A stretch of DNA of 64,000 bases, taken from the NCBI RefSeq assembly GCF_000154465.1, contig NZ_DS499577.1:866013-930012 (forward strand), read 5' to 3'. Position numbers and translations under genes: made by a program. The stretch is from Alistipes putredinis DSM 17216. Lineage in GTDB: Bacteria > Bacteroidota > Bacteroidia > Bacteroidales > Rikenellaceae. The number at the start of each line of letters is the position of its first letter. Position 1 is the stretch's first letter. Positions 8,508 through 17,949 of this stretch are shown in pieces. The notes under the pieces are model-generated. The model was not told where the DNA came from. It did no database searches and was given only the letters and a program-made list of their open reading frames with translations.

Positions 8508-8972
8508 ATGAAAAATTTGATATGGATATTGGCGGCGATTATGCTTGCAGGCTGTGGTGACAACGAAGAGGGTCAGGATATGGGGCTGCATGGCGATCCT
8601 CCCGGATATAGCCTTTTTATTTGGTCGAATGAGAGTGATCACCGGATAACGATGACGGTAACCGATCGATTCGAGAAGAAAGAGATCCTTCCCGGAGAAA
8701 GCCTGTTGCAGGAGGAGGTCGGTTTCGTTACCCCTCCGAGCCTTGAAGGATATATGATAGACGGTGTTTCGATTGTGTTCGACGATGGCCCGTACGGGGG
8801 TGTATTTTTCAGGACAGATAAGGTTACGGCGTTTAATCCCTGTCTTGAATGTAATTATACGGTGGAACGGTCGAATATCGATGGTTATATTGGATTTTGC
8901 AGGTGGACCTATACCTTCACCAACGCCGACTACGATGCGGCCGTGGCTCGCGGGCCGATGAAGGAGCAGTAA
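8508..8972 (+). CDS. Small lipoprotein of unknown function
   Basis: A 154-residue lipoprotein with lipobox LAGC (MKNLIWILAAIMLAGCG). The start at 8508 is preferred over a TTG at 8490. The mature part looks beta-rich (SLFIWSNESDHRITMTV), with a CLEC pair near the C-terminus and no recognised domain. It lies 30 bp after the metalloprotease gene and before a strong terminator, so the two likely form a bicistronic surface-protein operon driven from 6714. Confidence 0.8.
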   Translation: MKNLIWILAAIMLAGCGDNEEGQDMGLHGDPPGYSLFIWSNESDHRITMTVTDRFEKKEILPGESLLQEEVGFVTPPSLEGYMIDGVSIVFDDGPYGGVFFRTDKVTAFNPCLECNYTVERSNIDGYIGFCRWTYTFTNADYDAAVARGPMKEQ

Positions 8973-9003
8973 CCATACGGGAGCGACTTGTTTGCAGGCA
9001 CGA

Positions 9004-9038
9004 AACCCGGCCGGGGAATATTTCCCGGCCGGGTTTTT
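9004..9038 (+). terminator. Strong terminator
   Basis: A perfect 12-bp stem (AACCCGGCCGGG with its complement) around a short loop, followed by five T. Confidence 0.9.
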
Positions 9039-9060
9039 GCAGGAAACTCTGCCGAAGCCG

Positions 9061-9091
9061 TTTGCATTCTCGAAAAATATCCCTACATTTG
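9061..9091 (+). promoter_or_regulatory. Bacteroidetes-type promoter of the DUF4837 gene
   Basis: TTTG (9061-9064), a 19-bp spacer and TACATTTG (9084-9091). The ATG lies 27 bp downstream. Confidence 0.8.
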
Positions 9092-9118
9092 TAGTAAACA
9101 GATTAACCGGACCGGACT

Positions 9119-10228
9119 ATGAAAAAATTATCGTATCTGCTGACATTGCTGCTACTCGTTACCCTCATGACGGGCTGCAAAGCGTTCCATACTCTGATGG
9201 ATTCGAAACTCAAAGCCGCTCAGGGGGCACCGTACGAATTGATTGTCGTGTGCAACCAACAGTTGTGGGAGAGCGAGTTGGGTGATACGCTGCGTTCGGT
9301 GCTGTTGGCTCCGATTCCCTATCTGAACGAACGGGAACCTCTGTTCAACGTGATGCAGTTTCCGGAATCGGGATTCAAAGGTACGGTCGTCGATTACCGC
9401 AATATCCTCAAAGTGCTCGTCGATCCCTCCCTTGCGGCGGCTTCGGCCGGTGTGCAATACGATGTTACGGCTTCTCCGCAGGTCGTGGTGACGCTTCAGG
9501 GACCGACCCGGGAGGCACTTACGCAATATGTCGCGGAGCATCGTGCGGAGTTGGTGCAAACCTTCGAAGGGGCCGAGCGCGACCGCTCGATCGCTTTCGC
9601 CAACAAGTTCAATCAGACGGAATCCGGCAAGCTCGTTCGAGAAAAGTTCGGCGTGGAGATGAAGATTCCCAAAGGCTACATCCTGGCCCAACAAAGCGAT
9701 GATTTCCTCTGGTTCCGGTACGAATTCCCGGCTGCGAGCCAGGGCTTCATGCTCTATTCCTATCCTTACGAAGGGAAGCAGTCCCTTTCGGAGGAGGCGT
9801 TGCTGGCTGCCCGCAACCGTTTCGCCGCTCGCATTCCGGGGCCGAGCGACGGCTCCTATATGACCACATCGAAAGTCTTTACGCCCCGGTATCGGTTTTT
9901 CCGGCTCGAAGGCAGAGCCTGGGTCGAAATGCGCGGATTCTGGGATGTCGAAGGGGATTTCATGGGAGGTCCGTTCGTAAGCTATACGACCGTCGATACG
10001 GCGACCGACCGGGTTTTCACGCTGGATTGTTATGTTTATTCTCCGAAACTTCCCAAACGCAATTATATGCGCGAAGTGGAACACTTGCTTCATCTGGTGA
10101 AATTCCCCGCAGCGACCGGTTCCGCATCTGCGACTGTCACCGCTGGCAGGCGGGAGGCGGCAAAATCAGATGCTCCGGCATCCCGGGACGCAAATCCGAA
10201 ACCCGAAGCAATCTCGTCGGAATCCTGA
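9119..10228 (+). CDS. DUF4837 family lipoprotein
   Basis: A 369-residue lipoprotein (lipobox LMTGC) of the Bacteroidetes family DUF4837, recognised by the opening pattern APYELIVVCNQQLWESELGD, the PIPYLNEREPLFNV segment and the later IPKGYILAQQSDDFLWFR. The biochemical role of the family is unknown. The C-terminal ~35 residues are low-complexity and rich in Ala, Ser and Lys. The cardiolipin synthase gene starts 15 bp later with a GTG, so the two are co-transcribed. Confidence 0.88.
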   Translation: MKKLSYLLTLLLLVTLMTGCKAFHTLMDSKLKAAQGAPYELIVVCNQQLWESELGDTLRSVLLAPIPYLNEREPLFNVMQFPESGFKGTVVDYRNILKVLVDPSLAAASAGVQYDVTASPQVVVTLQGPTREALTQYVAEHRAELVQTFEGAERDRSIAFANKFNQTESGKLVREKFGVEMKIPKGYILAQQSDDFLWFRYEFPAASQGFMLYSYPYEGKQSLSEEALLAARNRFAARIPGPSDGSYMTTSKVFTPRYRFFRLEGRAWVEMRGFWDVEGDFMGGPFVSYTTVDTATDRVFTLDCYVYSPKLPKRNYMREVEHLLHLVKFPAATGSASATVTAGRREAAKSDAPASRDANPKPEAISSES

Positions 10229-10243
10229 TAATCCGCCGCCCCG

Positions 10244-11662
10244 GTGTTGCAATTCCTGACATATCTGTTCATCGCCATCTATACGGCGACGGTTATCGGC
10301 ATCATCCTGGTTGTCATTTTGGGCAACCGCAACCCGCTCAAGACGATCCCGTGGGTCGTCGTGCTGATTTTCGCTCCGGTCGTGGGATTGGTTTTCTATT
10401 TCTTCTTCGGGCAGGATCTGCGGCGCAAGCGGATTATTTCGCGCCGTACCTACAAGCGGCTCATGGTCTATGCTCTTCCGGCCCATGTGCGTCGAAGCGA
10501 TGCCCCCGTTCCGGCCGCATGTCAATCCCTGTCCACTCTGCTTACCAATACTTCGCAGGCGGTTTCCTTTTACGGCAGCCGCCTGACCCATTACGGCGAC
10601 GGGGCTTCCAAGATGACCGCCCTGCTCGAAGAGATCGAAAAGGCCCGCGACCATATTCACATTCTCTATTATATTTTTTGTGACGATGAAACGGGTGCCC
10701 GTCTTCAGCAGGCGCTGATCCGCAAGGCAAAGGAGGGTGTCAAAGTCCGCGTACTCTATGACGACGTAGGCTGCAACGGGGTCAAGAAAGAATTTTTCCA
10801 GCAGATGCGCGATGCGGGTGCGGAGGTTCATGCCCTGCTGCATGTACGCTTTCCGATGCTGACCGACCGGGTCAATTACCGCAACCACCGCAAGATCGTG
10901 GTCATCGACGGCCGGGTAGGTTTTTTCGGCGGTATGAATATCGCCGACCGCTATGTGAAAGGACCGGGTTGGGGGGTATGGCGGGACAGCCACTTCAAGG
11001 TAGAAGGAAAGGGGGTGTATGGCCTGCAATCCGCATTTCTGGTGGATTGGTCGACCGTCGAACGCGTACACCTGGATACCTCGAAGTTTTTTCCCGAAGC
11101 CGACAACTATACCTCATCGACCATGCAATTCGCTACCAGCGGTCCGTTGGGGCCCTGGCGAACGTTGTTGCAGGGTATTATGACGGCTATCGCCGGTGCG
11201 CGACGGAGTATCTGCATCCAGACGCCCTATTTCCTGCCGACCGAGGGCCTGAACTCCCTGTTGCAAACGGCGGCATTGGGCGGTATTGACGTACAATTGA
11301 TGCTGCCCGAGCGTTCCGATTCCCGGATTATCGATAAAGCCGTGCATTCGTTCATCGACGATATGCTCCGGGCCGGGGTGAAGGTTTACTTTTATACCAA
11401 AGGCTTCCTGCATGCCAAAATGCTTATCGTCGATGATCTGCTGACGGTTGTGGGTTCTGCGAACATGGATTTCCGCAGTTTCGAGCACAACTTCGAAATC
11501 AACGCGTTCGTTTACGGACAGGATTTCAATACGGCAATGCGTCGTGTTTTCGACGAAGACCTGCGCTCGTGCCGGCGGCTTATTCCTTCGGAATGGTTGC
11601 GGCGACCTCTTCCGCAGCGATTGAGCGAGTCGTTCATGCGGCTCTTTTCCCCGCTGTTGTAA
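10244..11662 (+). CDS. cls: Cardiolipin synthase
   Basis: A 472-residue membrane enzyme that condenses two phosphatidylglycerols into cardiolipin. Two N-terminal transmembrane helices (about residues 3-25 and 33-52) precede two phospholipase D domains. Each has an HKD motif: HRKIVVIDG at about residue 215 and HAKMLIVDD at about 389. Length and order match bacterial ClsA-type enzymes. The start is GTG (M-LQFLTYLFIAIYT). It follows the DUF4837 gene by 15 bp. Confidence 0.95.
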   Translation: MLQFLTYLFIAIYTATVIGIILVVILGNRNPLKTIPWVVVLIFAPVVGLVFYFFFGQDLRRKRIISRRTYKRLMVYALPAHVRRSDAPVPAACQSLSTLLTNTSQAVSFYGSRLTHYGDGASKMTALLEEIEKARDHIHILYYIFCDDETGARLQQALIRKAKEGVKVRVLYDDVGCNGVKKEFFQQMRDAGAEVHALLHVRFPMLTDRVNYRNHRKIVVIDGRVGFFGGMNIADRYVKGPGWGVWRDSHFKVEGKGVYGLQSAFLVDWSTVERVHLDTSKFFPEADNYTSSTMQFATSGPLGPWRTLLQGIMTAIAGARRSICIQTPYFLPTEGLNSLLQTAALGGIDVQLMLPERSDSRIIDKAVHSFIDDMLRAGVKVYFYTKGFLHAKMLIVDDLLTVVGSANMDFRSFEHNFEINAFVYGQDFNTAMRRVFDEDLRSCRRLIPSEWLRRPLPQRLSESFMRLFSPLL

Positions 11663-11760
11663 GGCCGGAGGAGGCGATGACGGCGATCGGGGTTTCCGTT
11701 GTTGTCCGATTCGCAAAAAACATAGCCACACCACGGAAAGCCCGGAGCCTGTAAAAAATA

Positions 11761-11792
11761 TTTGGAGAATCCGATTTAACTTTCTATCTTTG
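11761..11792 (+). promoter_or_regulatory. Bacteroidetes-type greA promoter
   Basis: TTTG (11761-11764), a 20-bp spacer and TATCTTTG (11785-11792), giving a ~55-nt leader before greA. Confidence 0.8.
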
Positions 11793-11855
11793 TAAAACAA
11801 ACGTATCAGGGTTCTGACCTTCACGGGTCGGGATTCTTATTTTTTTGATAAAACC

Positions 11856-12332
11856 ATGGCAAAAGAGATTATTTATCTGACGGCAGAGGGTTACAAGAAG
11901 CTCAAGGACGAACTCGACCATATGCGCTCGGTGGAGCGTCCGGCTATATCGGCGGCCATTGCCGAAGCACGCGACAAGGGAGACCTGTCGGAAAACGCCG
12001 AATACGACGCGGCCCGGGAAGCACAGGGACTGCTCGAAATGCGTATCGCCAAAATGGAAGATACCATTGCCAATGCGCGTATCATCGACGAATCGAAAGT
12101 CGATAAGAGCAAGGTGCAGATCTTGAGTCGGGTAACTCTTCTGAACCACAATACCGGCAAGGAGGTGATCTATACTATCGTCGCCGAGCACGAAGCCAAC
12201 CTGCGCGAAGGCAAGCTGGCCATCGGCACTCCCATTGCCAAAGCCCTGCTGGGACATAAGAAAGGGGACCGGGTGGACGTGACCGTGCCTGCCGGGACGA
12301 TCCATTTCGAAATTCTGGATATCAACATCTGA
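11856..12332 (+). CDS. greA: Transcription elongation factor GreA
   Basis: A 158-residue GreA that reactivates backtracked RNA polymerase by stimulating transcript cleavage. The N-terminal coiled coil carries the tip acidic pair in GDLSENAEYDAAREAQG. The C-terminal FKBP-like domain includes SRVTLLNHNTGKEVIYTIV and ends with the family HFEILDI. Length is normal. It stops with TGA, which shows that the resident genes use TGA as a stop. Monocistronic between its promoter and a terminator. Confidence 0.96.
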   Translation: MAKEIIYLTAEGYKKLKDELDHMRSVERPAISAAIAEARDKGDLSENAEYDAAREAQGLLEMRIAKMEDTIANARIIDESKVDKSKVQILSRVTLLNHNTGKEVIYTIVAEHEANLREGKLAIGTPIAKALLGHKKGDRVDVTVPAGTIHFEILDINI

Positions 12333-12397
12333 AATAGGGAGATCGGGGTGAGGCAATCTTTTTAGGATGTAGAAACTGTTGTTGATTATTTTTTGGT

Positions 12398-12426
12398 AAG
12401 GAATGCTTTCGGGCGTTCCTTTTTTG
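12398..12426 (+). terminator. Terminator downstream of greA
   Basis: The stem GGAATGC with GCGTTCC (one G-U pair) and a short loop are followed by six T. Confidence 0.7.
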
Positions 12427-12534
12427 TTCGTATTTGTATGATTCCGGTGCTTTGTCAGTCGATACCGGCGATTGCTGCTATGTACGGCGGATTGCATGCA
12501 AGGGGAGTTCGGTGCCATGATCGCGCAATAAACG

Positions 12535-12562
12535 GAACGTCCGACCTTAAGGTCGGACGTTC
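12535..12562 (-). terminator. Perfect 28-bp palindrome, likely terminator of the leftward lipoprotein gene
   Basis: GAACGTCCGACCTT is followed directly by its exact reverse complement, 28 bp before the stop of the minus-strand gene. The T-runs are weak on both sides, so it could serve both directions. Confidence 0.6.
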
Positions 12563-12590
12563 TCTGTTTTCTCGTTTTGGAGGAGCTATT

Positions 12591-14220
12591 TTAACGATGT
12601 GCGAATTTTGCCTGTCGCATATCCATAAGATTGATATTTGACAGGCCACCACCGATGAGTTCTCCGGCGGGGCTTGCACCCTCTTTGGTCAGATTTACCA
12701 TTTGGCGGATAACGGGTCCATAGTTGCCTTCTGCATCCGCTGCTACGCCACAGATGGTGTTTTCATCCCAATAGACTGCCAGCAACTGATCTACCGCATC
12801 CTTAAATTCAGGTATTCCGTAAGTAACCAGATTGTTGATTATGCTGCGGTCCGAATATTCGTCCGGATTACTCAAATCGCCCATGAAACATCCTGTCCAC
12901 CAATGAGCTGCCTTGTCGTTGTGGGATACTTTCAACAACAGAACGGCATATTCTTCGAAGCCTGCGAAGTTGATGGGATCCAATTGGGCGAGTTCTGCGC
13001 CATCATACCATGCGTAGCTGTCGATGCTTACTTCGGCAAGCGCAGCGGTATTCTCTTCTACCGTATATGTTTCACTGATGATGAAGGGAGCGACAGGGAC
13101 TCCTTTTTGATCGATGGCAACGGCCCACATTCGCAATTGATCGCCTGTCTGAAGATTCCGTTCAAATTCTACAGGACCTGTGGCCGCGAGCATGGAAACC
13201 GCCTCGGCATGCAGGCCGGTGGTGCCCATATAGTCTTTGATTTTGGATTCAAGCACTTTTTTCATACCCTCCTCGATATTTTCGCCGAAGGCCTGATAAT
13301 CCTCTTCCGAGATAAGATCGAATATGTAAACGACATCGTCTGCTGACGGAACGGTGGAGAACTTGGAGGCGACAACCGAACTTAAAGTGCATTCGAATTG
13401 AACGTCGAACGTTTGGGGATCCCCTCCTTCAAGAGTCTTGAATGTTTCGGTTTTGATCGGTGTGGTCGGGAATCCCTGTTCGCATCCGAAAACCGCAATT
13501 TGATATTCCCAGCCCGGGTTGAGTTCTTTTGCTTCATACGTGAAAGGTCCCTCGTGGAGATACATGTCGAGCATACCCCAGCCGAAATAACGATCGATCA
13601 GATATTTTTGATAATCCGTACCCGTCGGCACCTGGGACTGGATGTCAGCCGACAGAACATCCAGGAAGTAAACATCGCTGTTCGACGGTGTAACGGTAAT
13701 CGATGCTCCTGTCTGTGTGATTGCTGTCGTTGCGATTTCGAATGTATTGGTGGATTCGGGTGCAGTCTGCGCTGTAAAAGCTTCTGCGGTAGGCTTCGTC
13801 GTCGTGTGTCCGTCGGCATCGATACCTACTGCGACGGCCCAATACTTGGCTCCCGGTTCGAGTCCTCTGGCCGTATATGCATCGTTGCCGTAAGAAGTAA
13901 TGGCTTTGACCGCCTCCTCGCGGGTCATCTCCTGCTGCTCCATCATCACTACCTCGATGAAATATTGTAGGTAATCGTCAAAACCGTGTTTTTGGGATTC
14001 CAGCCAATCGGCGTCGGTGACGATATCACTGAAATAACTTTTTGTTTCGTTGCTCGGAGAAACCGTGATTTCAGCTGTCGTCGGAGTAATGTTACTTACT
14101 GATACCTTGAATGTCAGTTGATTAGGATCAGTTTGGGGGGGGGGGTACGTCGGTTTTGTCGTCACTGCATGCTCCGGCGAACACCGCCAAAATAAGAAAA
14201 GGAATTAAAATTTTTTTCAT
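12591..14220 (-). CDS. Multi-domain surface lipoprotein, interrupted at an 11-C tract (possibly phase-variable)
   Basis: The ATG at 14220 opens a lipoprotein signal (MKKILIPFLILAVFAGACSD). After DDKTDV a run of 11 C (coding strand) shifts the frame into a TGA three codons later. The ~510-residue body continues in the next frame (from PPPQTDPNQLTFKV to the TAA at 12591); a tract of 10 C would join them. The body has at least three fibronectin-III-like repeats opening with TFKVSVSNITPTTAEITVSP, FEIATTAITQTGASITVTPS and FDVQFECTLSSVVASKFSTV. Export to the cell surface is inferred. If the tract is real it acts as an on/off switch, currently off. Confidence 0.8.
14135..14145 (-). repeat. Poly-G/C tract of 11
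   Basis: Eleven G on the + strand (11 C on the coding strand), 25 codons into the lipoprotein gene, at the exact point of the frame break. It is the longest homopolymer I noticed in the window. Confidence 0.95.
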
Positions 14221-14606
14221 AATCTTATTATTTTTTAGTGATTAATTCACTACTAAAATAAATAAAAGTAGTGAGAAAACAAAAAACGGATGATTTTTTA
14301 GGATGTTAAATTTAAGTTTTTTAAAATTGGATTGATGTCTTATGAAGAGGTAACTTTGTATTCGTATTCTCGGAACTGCCGGAAGTAAAGAAACCGGTCA
14401 TAGTAACTTGGGGTATGATGCTGTTGTGATATTATATTGACCATTCGAATAAATTCGGAGCCTGTGTCCGTTTATACCCGAGGAAAAGGGTATGTTTGGG
14501 ATTCGAGATATTGATATTTGATTCCCTGCAGAAGCATCCCAATATATAGGTATTTGGGAGAGTGCACCTTGCCGGGTAACCTTTTTTCATTATTTTTGCA
14601 CCTGAA
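14221..14606. other. 386-bp AT-rich intergenic region with divergent control signals
   Basis: The region separates the leftward lipoprotein from the rightward 108-residue gene. On the + strand TTG (14569-14571) and TATTTTTG (14591-14598), 19 bp apart, form a promoter so close to the ATG at 14607 that the transcript would be nearly leaderless. A second -7-like box (TAACTTTG) lies at 14351-14358. No small gene is evident. Confidence 0.55.
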
Positions 14607-14933
14607 ATGAGCGGACAAAAACTCATACGGGTATTCAATGCGGGGGCGCTGCTGCTGATCCTGCTCGCGGCCTATGCGGGCAAAAGCCTGCATACCCATC
14701 CCGATGAGTACTATCGTTACCTCACGGAGAACGATGCAAATACCACGTCGCCGGCTCTTGTGGACGACTGTGCGATTTGCCATTTCCATTTCTTCTCGTA
14801 TATCCATTCTACCGACTGGGTCCTCGACAGTGAGTTCCGTTTGCTGGAAACCTTTTTCCGGCCGGAGTGTTACGATCCGGCAATCGTTGCGATATCGGGC
14901 TCGCAGCTCCGTGCGCCGCCTGCAATCGGGTAG
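14607..14933 (+). CDS. Small membrane/exported His-Cys-rich protein
   Basis: A 108-residue protein with one N-terminal hydrophobic helix (VFNAGALLLILLAAYAG) and a short soluble part containing SLHTHPDEYYRYL and the metal-ligand-like cluster DDCAICHFHFF. I do not recognise a named family. Its position just upstream of a TonB receptor with a CQNC motif in the plug suggests a joint role in metal or cofactor uptake, which is inference. It has its own near-leaderless promoter. Confidence 0.7.
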   Translation: MSGQKLIRVFNAGALLLILLAAYAGKSLHTHPDEYYRYLTENDANTTSPALVDDCAICHFHFFSYIHSTDWVLDSEFRLLETFFRPECYDPAIVAISGSQLRAPPAIG

Positions 14934-15270
14934 ATAAATTCGTTCCGGAACCATTCGTTTCCGGGACTATTCGACCGCACGTGCCGAGCGGCGCGGCAAA
15001 ACATCGTTTTCACAGGGTATTCTCTCTCATCGGCCGTATTACGGGCCGTTGCCCCTGCCTGGCGAAAACAGACCCATTTTACATCTTAAAACATAGGATT
15101 ATATTGTGTATCCATTTGGGAGCATAGCGCCCCGAGTCCATTCCGAGGAGGAGATTTAGGAGGACTTCATTACAGACGCAGCCTCCGGCCGCGAATAAAC
15201 GCCCTCGAACTCGATTCCGCGACCGTCGGATAATGGGACATTGAAGATATAATCGCTTAATTATTATAAT
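14934..15270 (+). other. 337-bp gap before the TonB receptor
   Basis: No gene is supported here. The region is GC-rich to about 15060, then mixed, and ends in a short AT-rich leader before the receptor ATG. I looked for a cobalamin-type riboswitch core and did not find one. No clear TAnnTTTG box is present, so the receptor may be co-transcribed with the small gene upstream. Confidence 0.4.
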
Positions 15271-17580
15271 ATGAAAAAATTGATCCTCTTGGCCGTAATG
15301 TGCCTGGTTTATCATACACTTTTTGCAGACGAAACGACCCCGAAACCTCAAAGCGACGCTCATCTTTACGGTCATGTCATCGACAGCGAAACAGGCGAAC
15401 ATCTGCCGTATGTTACTGTTACGATCCCCGGCACGACCATCGGTACTGCCACCGATGCGAGCGGGCACTATTTCCTGAAGAACTTGCCGACGGGCACGAT
15501 TACCGTCGAAGCCCGAATGATGGGTTACGATCCTGTGCGCCATGAGGTATCGCTCAGGAAAGGACAATCCCTCGAACTCAACTTCGAGATCACGGAAAAC
15601 GGAATCACCATGGACGACGTAGTCGTTTCGGCCAGCCGCAGCGAAACCACGCGTCGCAAGGCCCCGGCCCTGGTGAACGTCCTCGACCGCAAGATTTTCG
15701 ACAACACCAACTCGGCTTGTCTGGCTCAGGGGCTTAGTTTCCAGCCCGGCGTACGCGTTGAGGACGACTGTCAGAACTGCGGTTTTATGCAGGTGCGTAT
15801 CAACGGACTCGACGGACACTATTCGCAGATTCTCGTCGATTCGCATCCCGTCTTTTCGGCCCTTTCGGGCGTTTATGGACTGGAGCAGATTCCGGCCAGC
15901 ATGATCGACCGCGTCGAGGTGATGCGCGGAGGCGGCTCGGCACTCTTCGGCTCCTCGGCCATCGGCGGTACGATCAACATCATCACCAAGGACCCCGACC
16001 GCAACAGCGCCGAAGTCGGTCACACGATCACGGCGATCGGCAACAGCAGCAGTTACGACAACGTCACCTCGGCCAATGCCTCGCTCGTCACCGACAGCCG
16101 TAAGGCGGGACTTTATGTCTATGGACAGAACCGCCACCGCTCGGGGTACGACCACGACGGGGACGGCTTCACCGAAATTCCGCAACTGCAATCCCAATCC
16201 CTCGGACTGCGCTCATTCTTCAAGACCAGCGCTTATTCGCGTATTACGCTCCAGTACAATACCGTCATGGAGTACCGCCGGGGCGGCGACCGGCTCGACC
16301 TGCCGCCGCACGAAGCGATGATCGCCGAGCAGACCGACCACAACATCAACGGCGGCAGCCTCTCGTTCGACCTCTCGTCCGCCGACTTCTCCAACCGTGT
16401 GAATGTCTATGCTTCGTTCCAGCACATCGCCCGCAAGAGCTACTACGGCTCCAAGCAGGATCCCGACGCCTACGGTCGCACGCACGACCTCACCGTGGCG
16501 ACCGGCGCCCAGTACATCCATTCGTTCGACCGGTTGTGGTTCCTTCCCGCCGACCTGACCCTGGGCGTGGAATATAACTACAACGATCTGGACGACGAAT
16601 CGATCGGCTATGATTATCGAACGAAGCAAAAGGTGCACATCATCGGCGCCTACCTGCAAAACGAGTGGAAAAACGAGCATTGGTCGCTGCTTATCGGCGG
16701 CCGTCTGGATAAGCACAGCCTCGTCGATCACGTAATCTTCAGTCCGCGTGCCAACCTGCGCTACAATCCCGGAGAGGGGGCGAGCCTGCGCCTAAGCTAT
16801 TCGAGCGGCTTCCGTGCTCCGCAGGCCTTCGACGAGGATATGCACATCGCCATCGTGGGCGGCGAGCGGGTACGCATTCGCCTGGCGGACGATCTGCGCG
16901 AGGAGCGATCGCACAGCCTCAGCCTCTCGGCAGATCTTTATCACCGTTTCGGAAAAGTCCAGACCAACTTGCTCGTCGAAGGTTTTTACACGACGCTCGA
17001 CCACGTTTTCGCCTTGCGTCCGCTGCCCGATCCGGATACGGACGGGAGTACGATCAAGGAGCGTTACAACGGCTCGGGCGCCCGCGTCATGGGCATCAAT
17101 ATCGAAGGCAAGGCCGCCTTCACCCGCTGGTTCGACCTGCAGGCCGGAATCACCCTTCAGCAGAGCCGCTACAAGGAACCGGAACAGTGGAGCGAAGATC
17201 CGGAGGTCGCACCGACCCGCAAGATGTTCCGCACGCCGAACACCTACGGCTACCTTACGGCTGAATTGACCCCCGTACGCAATTTGCAGGCAGCCATTAC
17301 CGGAACTTACACGGGCAAAATGCTCGTGCAGCACATGGCGGGTTCGGGCACGCCCGTCGATCGGGCCGTCACGACACCTCGTTTCTTCGACCTGAACCTC
17401 AAAGTGTCGTACGACGTCATTCTCTATAAGGAGATCGCCCTGCAACTCCATGCCGGCATCCAAAATATCTTCAACGCCTACCAGAAAGACTTCGACCGGG
17501 GGGCCAACCGCGATTCGGGTTACATCTATGGCCCGTCGCTACCCCGCAGCTGGTTCGTCGGTGCGAAGATCAGCTTCTGA
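15271..17580 (+). CDS. TonB-dependent outer-membrane receptor
   Basis: A 769-residue receptor with signal peptide (MKKLILLAVMCLVYHTLFA), a CarboxypepD_reg-like domain (about 31-115: HVIDSETGEHLPYVTVTIPG), a plug (about 125-240) with the GGGSALFGSSAIGGTINIIT signature, and a beta-barrel ending in the outer-membrane-type SWFVGAKISF. Two cysteines in DDCQNCGF (about residues 168 and 171) sit in the plug near the apical loops. The barrel resembles siderophore, heme or metal receptors (FecA/ColI class); the ligand is unknown. There is no SusD partner downstream, so this is not a polysaccharide locus. Confidence 0.92.
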   Translation: MKKLILLAVMCLVYHTLFADETTPKPQSDAHLYGHVIDSETGEHLPYVTVTIPGTTIGTATDASGHYFLKNLPTGTITVEARMMGYDPVRHEVSLRKGQSLELNFEITENGITMDDVVVSASRSETTRRKAPALVNVLDRKIFDNTNSACLAQGLSFQPGVRVEDDCQNCGFMQVRINGLDGHYSQILVDSHPVFSALSGVYGLEQIPASMIDRVEVMRGGGSALFGSSAIGGTINIITKDPDRNSAEVGHTITAIGNSSSYDNVTSANASLVTDSRKAGLYVYGQNRHRSGYDHDGDGFTEIPQLQSQSLGLRSFFKTSAYSRITLQYNTVMEYRRGGDRLDLPPHEAMIAEQTDHNINGGSLSFDLSSADFSNRVNVYASFQHIARKSYYGSKQDPDAYGRTHDLTVATGAQYIHSFDRLWFLPADLTLGVEYNYNDLDDESIGYDYRTKQKVHIIGAYLQNEWKNEHWSLLIGGRLDKHSLVDHVIFSPRANLRYNPGEGASLRLSYSSGFRAPQAFDEDMHIAIVGGERVRIRLADDLREERSHSLSLSADLYHRFGKVQTNLLVEGFYTTLDHVFALRPLPDPDTDGSTIKERYNGSGARVMGINIEGKAAFTRWFDLQAGITLQQSRYKEPEQWSEDPEVAPTRKMFRTPNTYGYLTAELTPVRNLQAAITGTYTGKMLVQHMAGSGTPVDRAVTTPRFFDLNLKVSYDVILYKEIALQLHAGIQNIFNAYQKDFDRGANRDSGYIYGPSLPRSWFVGAKISF

Positions 17581-17949
17581 CGGTCTGCCGGAAGCTCCGG
17601 CGGCTCCTTGCTTCGCCGGACAGGGAATATCGTTGTCGCTCATCCGGATTGACGGCATACGGAACTTTTTTGAAAATATCGCTTTCGGAAAGTCATGATA
17701 TTTTCCGGGTATAAACCGAACGGAGCTGCTTGGCGGCTCCGTTCGCTCATGGCGGCCGAACGCTTTAGCAACCATTATTGCACCGATTTGCACGAGCCGC
17801 AAAACAATTTTACGGTTTTTCTCGTTTTTAATATATCGATCCATCCGTCAAAATTCGTATTTGCTGCGATTTTTGTTCTGTTCTCGAAACAGGGGTGGCT
17901 TGAATAACCGACATACGATCCCTATAACCAGATTTAACCCCGAATCGTT
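17581..17949 (+). other. 369-bp gap with a 10-bp hairpin
   Basis: After the receptor stop there is no gene. A perfect hairpin, CGAACGGAGC with GCTCCGTTCG around a 9-nt loop (17717-17745), stands alone without a T-run. It may be an attenuator or RNA stabiliser upstream of the deiminase-like gene. No confident promoter was seen. Confidence 0.5.

Noticed and set aside
14934..15270. Possible cobalamin or other riboswitch before the TonB receptor
   Set aside because: No conserved B12-box-like core or other riboswitch signature could be found in the leader.
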